A stretch of DNA of 64,000 nt from positions 248,001-312,000 of the forward strand of contig NZ_FMVW01000002.1 in assembly GCF_900102695.1 (NCBI RefSeq), written 5' to 3'. The stretch comes from Afifella marina DSM 2698 (GTDB lineage Bacteria; Pseudomonadota; Alphaproteobacteria; Rhizobiales; Afifellaceae). A program made the translations under genes and the position numbers. This document shows positions 7,796 through 16,707 of the stretch, in pieces. The notes under the pieces are model-generated. The model had not been told where the DNA came from. It did not search any database and was given only the letters and a program-made list of their open reading frames with translations. Numbering within the stretch: position 1 is the stretch's first letter; each line of letters starts with the position of its first letter.

Positions 7796-8017
7796 TCAGC
7801 CAAACAGCTGGCTGAACCAATTGCGAACCGGTTCAGCAAAGCTCACCGCAGCATCATAGTAGGGCTGGATCGCCGTCCAAGCGAGATAGACGTAATAATC
7901 AATCTGCTTGAGAACAGCGAATGCCACAAAAAGTGCCAAGCCCACTCCGGCGAGCGGTCCCATAAACGAAGAATTGTCGCATTGATGCACGATGTAGGTC
8001 GGCTGATCGTCGTTCAT
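7796..8017 (-). CDS. Small membrane protein of unknown function
   Basis: 73 aa from the ATG at 8017, preferred over the ATG at 8023 because AGGAG directly abuts the latter. I do not recognise the family. One clear hydrophobic segment, MGPLAGVGLALFVAFAVL, sits near residues 19-36. A tyrosine- and aromatic-rich second half (DYYVYLAWTAIQPYYDAAVSF) may be a second, amphipathic or re-entrant helix. It follows the 203-aa coiled-coil gene by a few bases and is closed by a terminator, so the two form one operon. A coding call rests on the operon structure, ribosome site and terminator rather than homology. Confidence 0.55.
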   Translation of the reverse strand: MNDDQPTYIVHQCDNSSFMGPLAGVGLALFVAFAVLKQIDYYVYLAWTAIQPYYDAAVSFAEPVRNWFSQLFG

Positions 8018-8026
8018 CCTCATCTC

Positions 8027-8638
8027 CTACCGCTCGAAGTCGTCTCGATCGCGCTCGTCGTCTCTGCGTTCCATTTCATTCATCCGCGGAACCTGCTGAC
8101 GAGCTGGGTCGGTTTGCTGGTCGCTTGAGCGCGAAGTGCTAGCGCGCGCCTGATCCGCCTTCCGATTGGCTGTATCGACCTGTTCGTGCAGCTCGTGGAT
8201 CTCCTCGTGTTCCCTCTCCTGCACGTCCGCAGCGCGATCATCGTCCGGCTGCGGCTCCTCGCGTGCCGCAACGGTGTTCGGCTCACCGGACCCCGCCTGC
8301 TCTTTCTCGACACGCTCCGTGATCTCTTTCAGCTCGTCGTCCTTTTCAGCGATCTCACGCGCGTAAGAATTCCCATTGACGGCCAATTGGGCAACGTCTT
8401 CCAGGGCCACGTCGCGACGCCGATTATAATCGGCGAATGACTTCTCGTCACTTTCGGACATTGCGTGTGCCATTGCAATATCTATCGAAGCAACATCAAG
8501 CATAAGCTTGTTTACTTCCTCCACGGCCTCAAGGCCATGAGCTTCCACGGCAGCATCCCACGCCGCAGTCGCATCGTCGCGGCCATCGCCCACTTCGAGC
8601 GCGTCGCGCTCCTCGCGTCGCCCCTCACGCCGGGGCAT
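8027..8638 (-). CDS. Charged coiled-coil protein of unknown function, 5' end possibly recombined
   Basis: 203 aa as read from the ATG at 8638. The protein is very acidic/basic. An N-terminal part (DATAAWDAAVEAHGLEAVEE) looks folded, residues ~80-115 are strongly coiled-coil (EIAEKDDELKEITERVEKEQ), and the C-terminal third is low-complexity, rich in E, R, D and Q. I do not recognise it. The start codon and first ~7 codons lie inside a CRISPR-type repeat (8617-8648), so this N-terminus may be an accident of recombination and the gene may be 5'-truncated. The reading frame stays open for at least 17 codons upstream. It shares a terminator with the small membrane protein downstream. Confidence 0.5.
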   Translation of the reverse strand: MPRREGRREERDALEVGDGRDDATAAWDAAVEAHGLEAVEEVNKLMLDVASIDIAMAHAMSESDEKSFADYNRRRDVALEDVAQLAVNGNSYAREIAEKDDELKEITERVEKEQAGSGEPNTVAAREEPQPDDDRAADVQEREHEEIHELHEQVDTANRKADQARASTSRSSDQQTDPARQQVPRMNEMERRDDERDRDDFER

Positions 8639-8648
8639 GGATTGAAAT
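8617..8648 (+). repeat. Solitary decayed CRISPR-type repeat
   Basis: This 32-nt stretch matches the CRISPR repeat at 28 of 32 positions (changes at repeat positions 15, 21, 27 and 32). It lies ~980 bp past the last array repeat in the same orientation. Unlike array variants, two of its changes break the stem. No partner repeat is seen within 100 bp on either side. Confidence 0.85.
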
Positions 8649-8674
8649 ACGCCCGATGGAGGCGAGCGACACGT

Positions 8675-8718
8675 CTTTTGCGGACCGGGCGATCAGCTTT
8701 TGCGGACCGGGCGATCAG
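8675..8718. repeat. 22-bp direct tandem duplication
   Basis: The 22-nt unit starting CTTTTGCGGACC occurs twice back to back (8675-8696 and 8697-8718) with no mismatch. It sits at the broken edge of the SDR remnant, just downstream of the solitary repeat. Confidence 0.9.
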
Positions 8719-8869
8719 CGATCCGGACATCAAGGCGGCGATGAATAAGCGCAAGGAGGAGCTGGCGATTTCGCCCGATGCGATCGCACGGGCGATCGCC
8801 TTCGCCATCGACCAGCCTGAGGATGTCGAGATCGGCAGCATTGTCGTGCGTCCGACCGCTCAGGATTGA
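8714..8869 (+). pseudogene. C-terminal remnant of a short-chain dehydrogenase/reductase
   Basis: The last 51 codons of this frame read ISDPDIKAAMNKRKEEL and then ISPDAIARAIAFAIDQP, ending EIGSIVVRPTAQD. This is the characteristic tail of a large group of SDR oxidoreductases of ~245 aa. No Rossmann motif or YxxxK active site is present upstream; the frame there runs into the duplication and antisense to the coiled-coil gene. The remaining ~80% of the gene is therefore missing, most likely through a rearrangement at this point. Confidence 0.75.
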
Positions 8870-8908
8870 TGACGCGGAACGATGCGCTGACTTGAGCTTC
8901 GGCCGGTC

Positions 8909-9946
8909 TCAGAAGCGGGTGATGACGGTGGCGCCGACGGACTGGAATTTGTCCATGTTCATGAGGGCCTCGGGCGCCTCGGCAAGGCTGATCTGATCGC
9001 CGACCAGACGCGAGGGATCGAGCTTGCCGCTCGCCACCATGTCGAGCATGGCGCCATAGCGGTGCGCCTGCATGCCGTGAGAGCCGAGGAGCTCGATCTC
9101 CTGGCCGACGATCTTGGGCATGGGGATGGCAGGGGCGGCGTGCTCGCCGAGCATCAGCCCGACCTGAATGTGTTTTCCCCGGGGCCTGAGGCCGAGGATG
9201 GAGTTCGTCATGGTCACCGGATGGCCGAGCGCATCGAGGGAGACATGCGCGCCGCCCCTGGTGATCTCTTGGATCGCGGCGGGGACATCCGCCTCCTGGC
9301 CGTTGATGACGGCGACGGCACCGAGGTCTTTCGCGAGATCGAGTTTTGCCGGATCGAGATCGACGCCGATGACGTTCGCCCCGGCCGCCGAGGCGATCAT
9401 GACGGCCGAGAGACCGACACCGCCGCAGCCATGCACGGCCACCCACTGGCCGGCGCTCACCTTGCCCTGATCGATCACCGCCCGGAAAGAGGTGGCAAAG
9501 CGGCAGCCGAGGCTCGCGGCGGTCGCAAACGCCATGCCTTCGGGCAGTGCGACGAGGTTCAGATCGGCCTGATGGATGGCGACGTATTCCGCGAATGAGC
9601 CCCAATGGGTGAAGCCCGGCTGCTCCTGGTTGAGGCAGACCTGCTGGTGGCCCGCGGCGCATTCCGGACAGCTGCCGCAGCCGCAGATGAAGGGCACGGT
9701 GACCTTGTCGCCCACCTTCCAGCGGGTGACGTCCCGGCCGACGGCCGCAACGACGCCGGCGAGCTCGTGGCCCGGAACATGCGGCAGCTCAATGTCGCTG
9801 TCGTGTCCCATCCAGCCATGCCAGTCGCTTCGGCAGACGCCGGTCGCCGCGACCTTCAGCACGACCCCATGCGTCTCGGGGCTCGGGTCATCCAACGTGA
9901 CCAGCCGGGGCGCTTCTTGAAATTTCTCGAACAGGACGGCTTTCAT
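8909..9946 (-). CDS. Zinc-dependent alcohol dehydrogenase
   Basis: 345 aa medium-chain dehydrogenase. The catalytic zinc ligands are Cys in [10 protein letters not shown] and His/Glu in [10 protein letters not shown]. The structural zinc lobe is [17 protein letters not shown]. The NAD(P) site is [10 protein letters not shown] with an acidic residue at GVDLDP, suggesting NAD preference. The protein is cytoplasmic and probably oxidises a primary or secondary alcohol or reduces an aldehyde. The substrate is not evident. It is convergent with the truncated SDR gene, which might once have been a redox partner. Confidence 0.88.
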   Translation of the reverse strand: MKAVLFEKFQEAPRLVTLDDPSPETHGVVLKVAATGVCRSDWHGWMGHDSDIELPHVPGHELAGVVAAVGRDVTRWKVGDKVTVPFICGCGSCPECAAGHQQVCLNQEQPGFTHWGSFAEYVAIHQADLNLVALPEGMAFATAASLGCRFATSFRAVIDQGKVSAGQWVAVHGCGGVGLSAVMIASAAGANVIGVDLDPAKLDLAKDLGAVAVINGQEADVPAAIQEITRGGAHVSLDALGHPVTMTNSILGLRPRGKHIQVGLMLGEHAAPAIPMPKIVGQEIELLGSHGMQAHRYGAMLDMVASGKLDPSRLVGDQISLAEAPEALMNMDKFQSVGATVITRF

Positions 9947-10066
9947 CGCAGGGGTCTCTCTGTTTCGCCGAGAGCTTTAGGGGGAAATCGCGGGCGTGAG
10001 AATGCCTTTGCCGATGTCGTGGGTCCGCTCGCGCCCCGTCGCCCGATAACGGTCACGCCTTGTCGG

Positions 10067-10096
10067 ATGATATCATTCTACCTATGATGATATCAT
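10067..10096 (+). promoter_or_regulatory. Twin palindromic operator of the FitAB-type module
   Basis: The perfect 10-bp palindrome ATGATATCAT occurs at 10067-10076 and again at 10087-10096. The centres are exactly 20 bp (two helical turns) apart and the block ends 29 bp before the antitoxin start. This is the arrangement expected for cooperative binding by a ribbon-helix-helix antitoxin repressing its own operon. Confidence 0.7.
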
Positions 10097-10125
10097 TGCC
10101 ATCACTGGATCGGAGATGCCATCAG

Positions 10126-10380
10126 ATGCCCGCCGTGACCATTCGCAATCTCTCGGACGAGACCCATCGCGCTCTCAAGGTGCGCGCGGCGCAGCATGGC
10201 CGCAGCACCGAAGCCGAAATGCGCGACATTCTGGAGGCGGCCGTGCGTCCCGCCGAGCGCCTGCGCCTCGGCTCCGCCCTGTCTGCGTTGAGCCGCAAGG
10301 CCGGGCTCACCAATGCCGATTTCGAGGCGCTGGAACAGGCCCGCGACAAGACGACCGCCACGCCGATGAGCTTTGAATGA
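10126..10380 (+). CDS. FitA-like ribbon-helix-helix antitoxin
   Basis: 84 aa from the ATG at 10126, which has CGGAG at 10111-10115. An in-frame ATG at 10060 lies across the operator and is rejected. The N-terminal AVTIRNLSDETHRALKVRA is the classic RHH/Arc fold DNA-binding segment, followed by GRSTEAEMRDILEAAV. This is the FitA/VapB signature. The tail wraps the PIN toxin in homologues. It overlaps the toxin gene by 4 bp. It should bind the twin palindromes upstream and neutralise FitB. Confidence 0.88.
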   Translation: MPAVTIRNLSDETHRALKVRAAQHGRSTEAEMRDILEAAVRPAERLRLGSALSALSRKAGLTNADFEALEQARDKTTATPMSFE

Positions 10381-10802
10381 TCGTTCTGGATACGAACGTC
10401 GTCTCCGAGGCGATGAAGCCGGAGCCGGACCCTGCCGTGCGCGACTGGCTGGACGAACAGGTGGCCGAAACCCTCTACATCTCCAGCGTAAGCGTCGCGG
10501 AACTCTTGTTCGGCATCGGCGCGCTGCCGGAGGGACGGCGCAAGCCGACGCTCGTAGCGATGGTCGACGCGATGCTGCCGCTGTTTGAAGGTCGAATCCT
10601 CGCCTTCGACACCGATGCCGCCCGTCATTATGCCGGTCTCGCCGTTGCTGCCCGCAAGGCTGGTAAGGGCTTTTCAACGCCGGATAGCTATATCGCTGCG
10701 ATTGCAACCGCCCATGGTTTCACGGTCGCGACCCGCGACGCCAGCGCCTTCAACGCGGCAGGCGTTCCGGTGATCGACCCTTGGAAGGTCGAACATCGAT
10801 AG
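10377..10802 (+). CDS. FitB-like PIN-domain ribonuclease toxin
   Basis: 141 aa PIN domain. The acidic active site is intact: Asp5 in MIVLDTNV, Glu42 in SVAELLFG, Asp103 in STPDSYIAA and Asp121 in TRDASAF. FitB/VapC toxins are Mg-dependent RNases that cleave RNA when the antitoxin is lost. It is translationally coupled to the antitoxin. The module sits in the accessory stretch beside the CRISPR remnant. Confidence 0.9.
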   Translation: MIVLDTNVVSEAMKPEPDPAVRDWLDEQVAETLYISSVSVAELLFGIGALPEGRRKPTLVAMVDAMLPLFEGRILAFDTDAARHYAGLAVAARKAGKGFSTPDSYIAAIATAHGFTVATRDASAFNAAGVPVIDPWKVEHR

Positions 10803-10815
10803 TCGGGTTCTGAAG

Positions 10816-11499
10816 ATGCAAACGACGACGATCCTTCTTCTGCTCATCGGATTCGCGGCCGGGTTTTTCATCCGAGCCTTGCGCGCGAAAAGCCAAGCCG
10901 TCAAAGCCAGGCGCCACGCCGATGCGCTCGATCAGCAGATCGATACGCTTTGTGGCGAGATCGTCACCCTCCGCGAAGCCGAATCCCGGCGGCTGGAGGC
11001 GAATGCTCGCCGCAAGCGCTTCTTCGAGGAAAACGACGTGTCCGATGTGGAGAACCAGATCAGGTTCATGCGTGAGGCCGAATTGCGCGCGGTGCGTCCC
11101 GTCAACAAGGAGGCCGTGCGTGTCCTCTATGCGCTCAAACAGTGGATAGAGGACCACCGACCGGACTGGCACATGGCGTTCGAGGTCTCCATGGGAGCCT
11201 TCATCAAGACGTCTTATGACCCTGAGGACCGGATGCAGAAAGCGGTGTTCAGTTCCTACAACAGCAAGCGGGTGGATTTCCTGTTGATCGACAGGTTCGG
11301 TAATCCCGCCCTGGCCGTCGAATATCATGGCACAGGGCATGCTCTGTCCGACGACGCACTGAGTCGTATGGAGGTCAAACGCCTGGCCCTCGATCGTGCA
11401 GGGATTCCGCTCCTCGAAATCCCTGCCAAAACGTCAAGGGCCGAAATCTTGCGCATGCTGGAGCAAAGGCTCTCCACCGACGCGCCGCTCGCAAGCTGA
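10816..11499 (+). CDS. DUF2726 protein, membrane-anchored, nuclease-like fold
   Basis: 227 aa. An N-terminal hydrophobic anchor, TILLLLIGFAAGFFIRAL, covers residues 4-21. Next comes a coiled-coil of ~50 residues. The C-terminal domain has the DUF2726 pattern AVFSSYNSKRVDFLLID, then LAVEYHGTGH, VKRLALDRAGIPLLEI. The spacing VDF...AVEYHG...K resembles the PD-(D/E)XK arrangement, so a nuclease-like fold is an inference. It begins 13 bp after the toxin gene and may be cotranscribed. Its role is unknown. Confidence 0.7.
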   Translation: MQTTTILLLLIGFAAGFFIRALRAKSQAVKARRHADALDQQIDTLCGEIVTLREAESRRLEANARRKRFFEENDVSDVENQIRFMREAELRAVRPVNKEAVRVLYALKQWIEDHRPDWHMAFEVSMGAFIKTSYDPEDRMQKAVFSSYNSKRVDFLLIDRFGNPALAVEYHGTGHALSDDALSRMEVKRLALDRAGIPLLEIPAKTSRAEILRMLEQRLSTDAPLAS

Positions 11500-11728
11500 C
11501 GGCACGGCCTTGCGCTTTTCACCGGGCTTTCGGCAGCGCGGGAACCAGGCCCATAGTGCGCTTCCGCCGGAGAAACGGGAGCAAGCGGGAGCTGTCGATC
11601 TCGGTCGGAGCCTGGATGCAACCAATGCTCCGGCGTGGCGATGGCAAACTGTTGGAAAATCCAAGACAGCCGCTCATACCCGCGGGCAGCTAAGTCCGGT
11701 AATCGATACGTGGGAAAGCGCTAGGAAA

Positions 11729-11818
11729 TGGCGGAGGGGGAGGGATTCGAACCCTCGGAACGCTCGCGCGCTCAACGGTTTTCGAGACCGCCCCGTTCGA
11801 CCACTCCGGCACCCCTCC
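11729..11818 (-). tRNA. tRNA-Ser (CGA anticodon)
   Basis: On the minus strand the gene starts GGAGGGGTGCCGGAGTGG and has the long variable arm of serine tRNAs. The anticodon loop reads CTCGAAA with anticodon CGA, the T-arm is GAGGG-TTCGAAT-CCCTC, and the acceptor CCCCTCC is followed by G and an encoded CCA (complement of 11729-11731). It reads UCG codons. Confidence 0.95.
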
Positions 11819-12412
11819 GCGGGCGCTGCTATTCGAGGCGCCGCGTATCTACGCATGCATGATGCGTCTGACAAGGGTGTCGGAAAGATTTCCTGGAAAA
11901 GTGCAAGCCTGTCGCAAGATCGGCCTTTGTCGGCGCGGCGTTTCGGGGCCGTTGCCACGTTTCGGGGGCGGTCTTGCCGCTTCTAATCGGGCCCCTAATG
12001 GCGGCTCGAGCGGAGGTATAGAGAGGACGCGCGGGGAGGTCGGACGCAAAGCGCCCGGAAGGGGCGGTCCGACGTGGGGGCAGTGCATAGGGGCCGTTCA
12101 CATGCGCCGTCCACCGGGGCCGCCCGAAGGGGCCGTCCACCGGGGGGCAGTCCGCAGGGGCCGTGCACAAGGGGGCAAAGGGAACCGCCAGAGACAAAGC
12201 CCGTAGGGGGGCCTCATGAGGGCGCCGTTAGGGGGCTCAAGGTGCCGGCGGTCTTGACTTTCGGGGCCTGCTGATCTTTATGCGGCTGAAATCGGCGTGG
12301 GCTCTGCCCGGCGCCGTTTTGCTTTGGCCGCAAGCGGCCCCATATCAACCGGTTCAGACTGAACAAAAAGCCGATCCGGCGGGCCACCGCCAGGACGGGA
12401 ATTGAGGACGAA
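11819..12412. other. Gene-free segment upstream of rplU with degenerate GC repeats
   Basis: I see no convincing gene. From ~12060 to ~12240 the sequence is dominated by an irregular repeat of the core GGGGCCGT followed by a CAC-like triplet (near 12090, 12110, 12137 and 12157), interleaved with runs of four to six G. The last 160 bases carry the promoter and leader of rplU-rpmA, with a possible hairpin GGCCGCAAGCGGCC at 12327-12340. Confidence 0.55.
12254..12282 (+). promoter_or_regulatory. Probable sigma-70 promoter of rplU-rpmA
   Basis: TTGACT (12254-12259) is followed by 16-17 bases and then CTTTATG (12276-12282), a fair alphaproteobacterial housekeeping promoter. The start codon of rplU is ~130 bp downstream, leaving room for a leader RNA. 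No other match this good is seen in the gap. Confidence 0.5.
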
Positions 12413-13117
12413 ATGTTCGCAGTCATCAAAACCGGCGGCAAGCAATATCGCGTAGCCGCCGATACGCTTCTGGAAGTCGAAAAGCTCGCAGGCGATGCCG
12501 GCGACACGGTCACCTTCGAAGAGGTGCTCATGGTCGGCGGCGAGGGCGATCCGAAGATCGGTTCGCCGTTTGTCGGCGGCGCCGCCGTCACCGCGGAAAT
12601 CGTGGAGCATACGCGCGGCCGCAAGGTCATCATCTTCAAGAAGCGCCGGCGGCAGAATTCGCGCCGCAAGAACGGCCATCGCCAGGATTACACGCTCATC
12701 CGCGTGACCGACATCCTGACCGACGGCAAGAAGCCTTCGAAGGCGAAGAAGGCGGCGCCGAAGGACGAGGCGAAGGCGGCCGAGACGAAGGCAGACACCC
12801 CGGCGGAGACGAAGGCCGAGGCGAAAGCGGCCGAGAAGGCGGAAGCCAAGAAGCCTGCCAAGGACGCCGAGACGGACGGTGCCGTCTTCGAGGCGCCGGC
12901 GGGCGAGCCGGACGACCTGAAGAAGCTGAGCGGTGTCGGCCCGGCCATGGAAAAGAAGCTGAATGCGGCCGGCGTCACGCGCTACGACCAGATCGCCGGC
13001 TTTTCAAAGGACGACCTTCAGAAGCTGGACGAGGCTCTGAAGCTCAAGGGCAAGGCCGAAAACGAGGATTGGGTCGCGCAGGCCAAGACCCTCGCTGACG
13101 AATCGAAGGAGAAGTAA
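12413..13117 (+). CDS. rplU: 50S ribosomal protein L21 with C-terminal helix-hairpin-helix extension
   Basis: 234 aa, more than twice the ~103 aa of standard L21. Residues 1-102 are a normal L21 ([45 protein letters not shown]). Residues ~103-160 are a Lys/Ala/Glu-rich linker. Residues ~165-234 form a small domain with [20 protein letters not shown], a helix-hairpin-helix nucleic-acid-binding motif. GAGGA lies just before the start. It is followed 2 bp later by rpmA. Similar extended L21 proteins occur in some Hyphomicrobiales; what the tail does on the ribosome is not known. Confidence 0.92.
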   Translation: MFAVIKTGGKQYRVAADTLLEVEKLAGDAGDTVTFEEVLMVGGEGDPKIGSPFVGGAAVTAEIVEHTRGRKVIIFKKRRRQNSRRKNGHRQDYTLIRVTDILTDGKKPSKAKKAAPKDEAKAAETKADTPAETKAEAKAAEKAEAKKPAKDAETDGAVFEAPAGEPDDLKKLSGVGPAMEKKLNAAGVTRYDQIAGFSKDDLQKLDEALKLKGKAENEDWVAQAKTLADESKEK

Positions 13118-13119
13118 CC

Positions 13120-13389
13120 ATGGCGCACAAAAAAGCAGGCGGCTCTTCGAGAAACGGCCGCGATACCGCTGGCCGGCGCCTCGGCGTCAAGAAGTTCGGC
13201 GGCGAAGCGGTCGTCTCCGGCAACATCATCGTTCGCCAGCGCGGCACGCAGTGGCATCCGGGCCAGAATGTCGGGCTTGGCAAGGACCACACGATCTTCG
13301 CGCTGACCGACGGACGCGTGGAATTCCACAAGGGTCTCAAGGGGCGCACCTATATTTCGGTGCTGCCGCCGGTGGAGGCTGCCGAATAG
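13120..13389 (+). CDS. rpmA: 50S ribosomal protein L27
   Basis: 89 aa, standard length. The N-terminus [16 protein letters not shown] reaches the peptidyl-transferase centre in the family, and [12 protein letters not shown] and [15 protein letters not shown] are diagnostic. AAGGAG precedes the ATG by 8 bases. It is cotranscribed with rplU and followed by a strong hairpin. Confidence 0.96.
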   Translation: MAHKKAGGSSRNGRDTAGRRLGVKKFGGEAVVSGNIIVRQRGTQWHPGQNVGLGKDHTIFALTDGRVEFHKGLKGRTYISVLPPVEAAE

Positions 13390-13432
13390 CTGCGTTGCGA
13401 CGCGGCCTCCCGCCGATCCAGCGCAAGTGATG

Positions 13433-13463
13433 AAGGGGAAGCGGGCGACCGCTTCCCCTTTTC
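13433..13463 (+). terminator. Rho-independent terminator after rpmA
   Basis: AAGGGGAAGCGG (13433-13444) pairs over 12 bp with CCGCTTCCCCTT (13449-13460) around a 4-nt loop, and is followed by two further T residues. It lies 44 bp after the rpmA stop. Confidence 0.8.
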
Positions 13464-13587
13464 GATTCGGGGGCCCGGTTTTGCGGTTCTCCCGCCTCGG
13501 GTGCTGCCGGGCAGGCGGCGCCCGCCGGCCTTTGCCGAAATCTCAGAAGAGGCCGCAAGGTTTGTGGCCCGCAAGGTTTACGAGACG

Positions 13588-15210
<1,623 letters not shown>

Positions 15211-15278
15211 CCTGGCGTGGCCATGCGGGCAAGCGTGGAAAGGCCTGGCTGCGGAGCCGAGGCTCGGGCGAGGGGGCA

Positions 15279-16394
15279 ATGAGAAAGCTATCGGGTTACA
15301 AGCGCATCGTCGTCAAAGTGGGCTCGGCACTTCTGGTGGAGCGCGGCGGCGGCGTGCGCCGCGACTGGCTCGGCTCGCTTGCCGCCGATCTCGCGGCTTT
15401 GCGCCAGGAAGGGGCCGAATGTCTCGTCGTCTCGTCCGGGGCGATTGCGCTCGGGCGCGGGCGGCTTTCCCTCAACGGCCGGCGTTTCAAGCTGGAAGAA
15501 GCGCAGGCTGCCGCGGCCGTCGGCCAGATCGCGCTGGCAAAGGCCTGGGCGGAGGAGCTGCAGACGCGCGAGATTCACGCCGCGCAGGTGCTTCTGACAT
15601 TGGGCGACACCGAAGAGCGGCGGCGCTATCTCAATGCGCGCGCCACTTTGACGACGCTTCTCGGCATGGGCGTCGTGCCGGTGGTCAACGAAAACGACAC
15701 GGTGGCGACGACCGAAATCCGCTATGGCGACAATGACCGGCTGGCGGCGCGCGTCGCGGCCATGGTCGGCGCCGATCTTCTGGTGCTCTTGTCGGATGTC
15801 GACGGTCTTTACTCGGCCCCTCCGGCGCAGGACGCCAATGCCCATCTCATTCCCGAGGTGACGGCGATCACGCCCGAGATCGAGGCGATGGCAGGCGACG
15901 CCGGCTCGGAATTGTCGCGCGGCGGCATGCGCACCAAGGTCGAGGCGGCGAAGATCGCGGTCGCGGCCGGCGCTGCCATGGTGATCGGCTCCGGCCATCA
16001 CCTCAATCCGCTGACGCGGATCGACAGCGGGGCGCCCGTCACCTGGTTCCGGCCGCAGACGACGCCCGCCACGGCACGAAAAGCTTGGATTGCCGGTCAT
16101 CTGGAGCCGAAAGGCTCGCTCAGCCTCGATGCGGGGGCGGTGAAGGCGCTCAGGGCCGGACGTTCATTGCTGCCGCCGGGCGTCAGCGGCTTTTCCGGTC
16201 ATTTCGCACGCGGCGATACGGTGCTTCTCGTCGATCCGGACGGCATCGAGATCGGCCGCGGCATCGTCGGTTACGATGCCGACGAGGCGGCGCAGATCAT
16301 CGGGCACCAATCGAAGGAGATCTCCGAAATTCTCGGCTATGTGCGGCGCTCGGCGATCGTCCATCACGACGATCTCGTGCTCCGAGAGACGTGA
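15279..16394 (+). CDS. proB: Glutamate 5-kinase
   Basis: 371 aa with an amino-acid kinase domain ([12 protein letters not shown] at the start; [54 protein letters not shown]) and a C-terminal PUA domain (residues ~275-371; [20 protein letters not shown]). It phosphorylates glutamate in the first step of proline synthesis in the cytoplasm and is usually feedback-inhibited by proline. The expected partner proA lies ~1 kb downstream, displaced by a Fic module. Confidence 0.96.
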   Translation: MRKLSGYKRIVVKVGSALLVERGGGVRRDWLGSLAADLAALRQEGAECLVVSSGAIALGRGRLSLNGRRFKLEEAQAAAAVGQIALAKAWAEELQTREIHAAQVLLTLGDTEERRRYLNARATLTTLLGMGVVPVVNENDTVATTEIRYGDNDRLAARVAAMVGADLLVLLSDVDGLYSAPPAQDANAHLIPEVTAITPEIEAMAGDAGSELSRGGMRTKVEAAKIAVAAGAAMVIGSGHHLNPLTRIDSGAPVTWFRPQTTPATARKAWIAGHLEPKGSLSLDAGAVKALRAGRSLLPPGVSGFSGHFARGDTVLLVDPDGIEIGRGIVGYDADEAAQIIGHQSKEISEILGYVRRSAIVHHDDLVLRET

Positions 16395-16490
16395 GTGGCC
16401 GACATGTGAACGGGATGCCTTGTCCGACGCGTGTCACTTGCCGGCAAGGGTTGTTGGGATATGGTTCTATAGGACTTGTTGGAGGGACGG

Positions 16491-16703
16491 ATGGCCGAAC
16501 GTAAGGCAGCCCTGAAGCGTGCGCCCGATCGACCCGAATTGCGCGCGTGCTTGGAGCAAGCGAAGAATGTCGTGATGACGGATGAGCAAATTCTCGAGCA
16601 GCGGGCCAGTTTCGCCTACGGGAATGCGCCGCGAGGATCTCGAATAACCAAGGAATCCGCCAAGGAGGCGGCTGGGCATATTCGGATCCGAAACCCCGCC
16701 TGA
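16491..16703 (+). CDS. Small protein preceding Fic, probable VbhA/FicA-like antitoxin
   Basis: 70 aa from the ATG at 16491, which has GGAGG 5 bases upstream. The segment MTDEQILEQRASFAYGNAP followed by ITKESAKEAA resembles small proteins encoded just upstream of Fic genes. Antitoxins of this class carry an inhibitory (S/T)xxxE(G/N) helix; here the best match is SFAYGN, which has Gly where the inhibitory Glu is expected. Either the alignment is shifted or the antitoxin lacks that residue. It ends 4 bp before the Fic frame opens. The N-terminal 30 residues are basic and unlike the rest. Confidence 0.6.
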   Translation: MAERKAALKRAPDRPELRACLEQAKNVVMTDEQILEQRASFAYGNAPRGSRITKESAKEAAGHIRIRNPA

Positions 16704-16707
16704 TTAA

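Noticed and set aside
8465-8713. Upstream part of the plus-strand frame leading into the SDR tail, as one 134-aa gene
   Set aside because: Only the last ~51 codons resemble an SDR; the upstream part is antisense to the coiled-coil gene, crosses the solitary repeat and has no Rossmann motif.
12074-12274. Short frames in the G-rich repeat region before rplU
   Set aside because: The translations are low-complexity products of the repeat with no ribosome site; no coding support.
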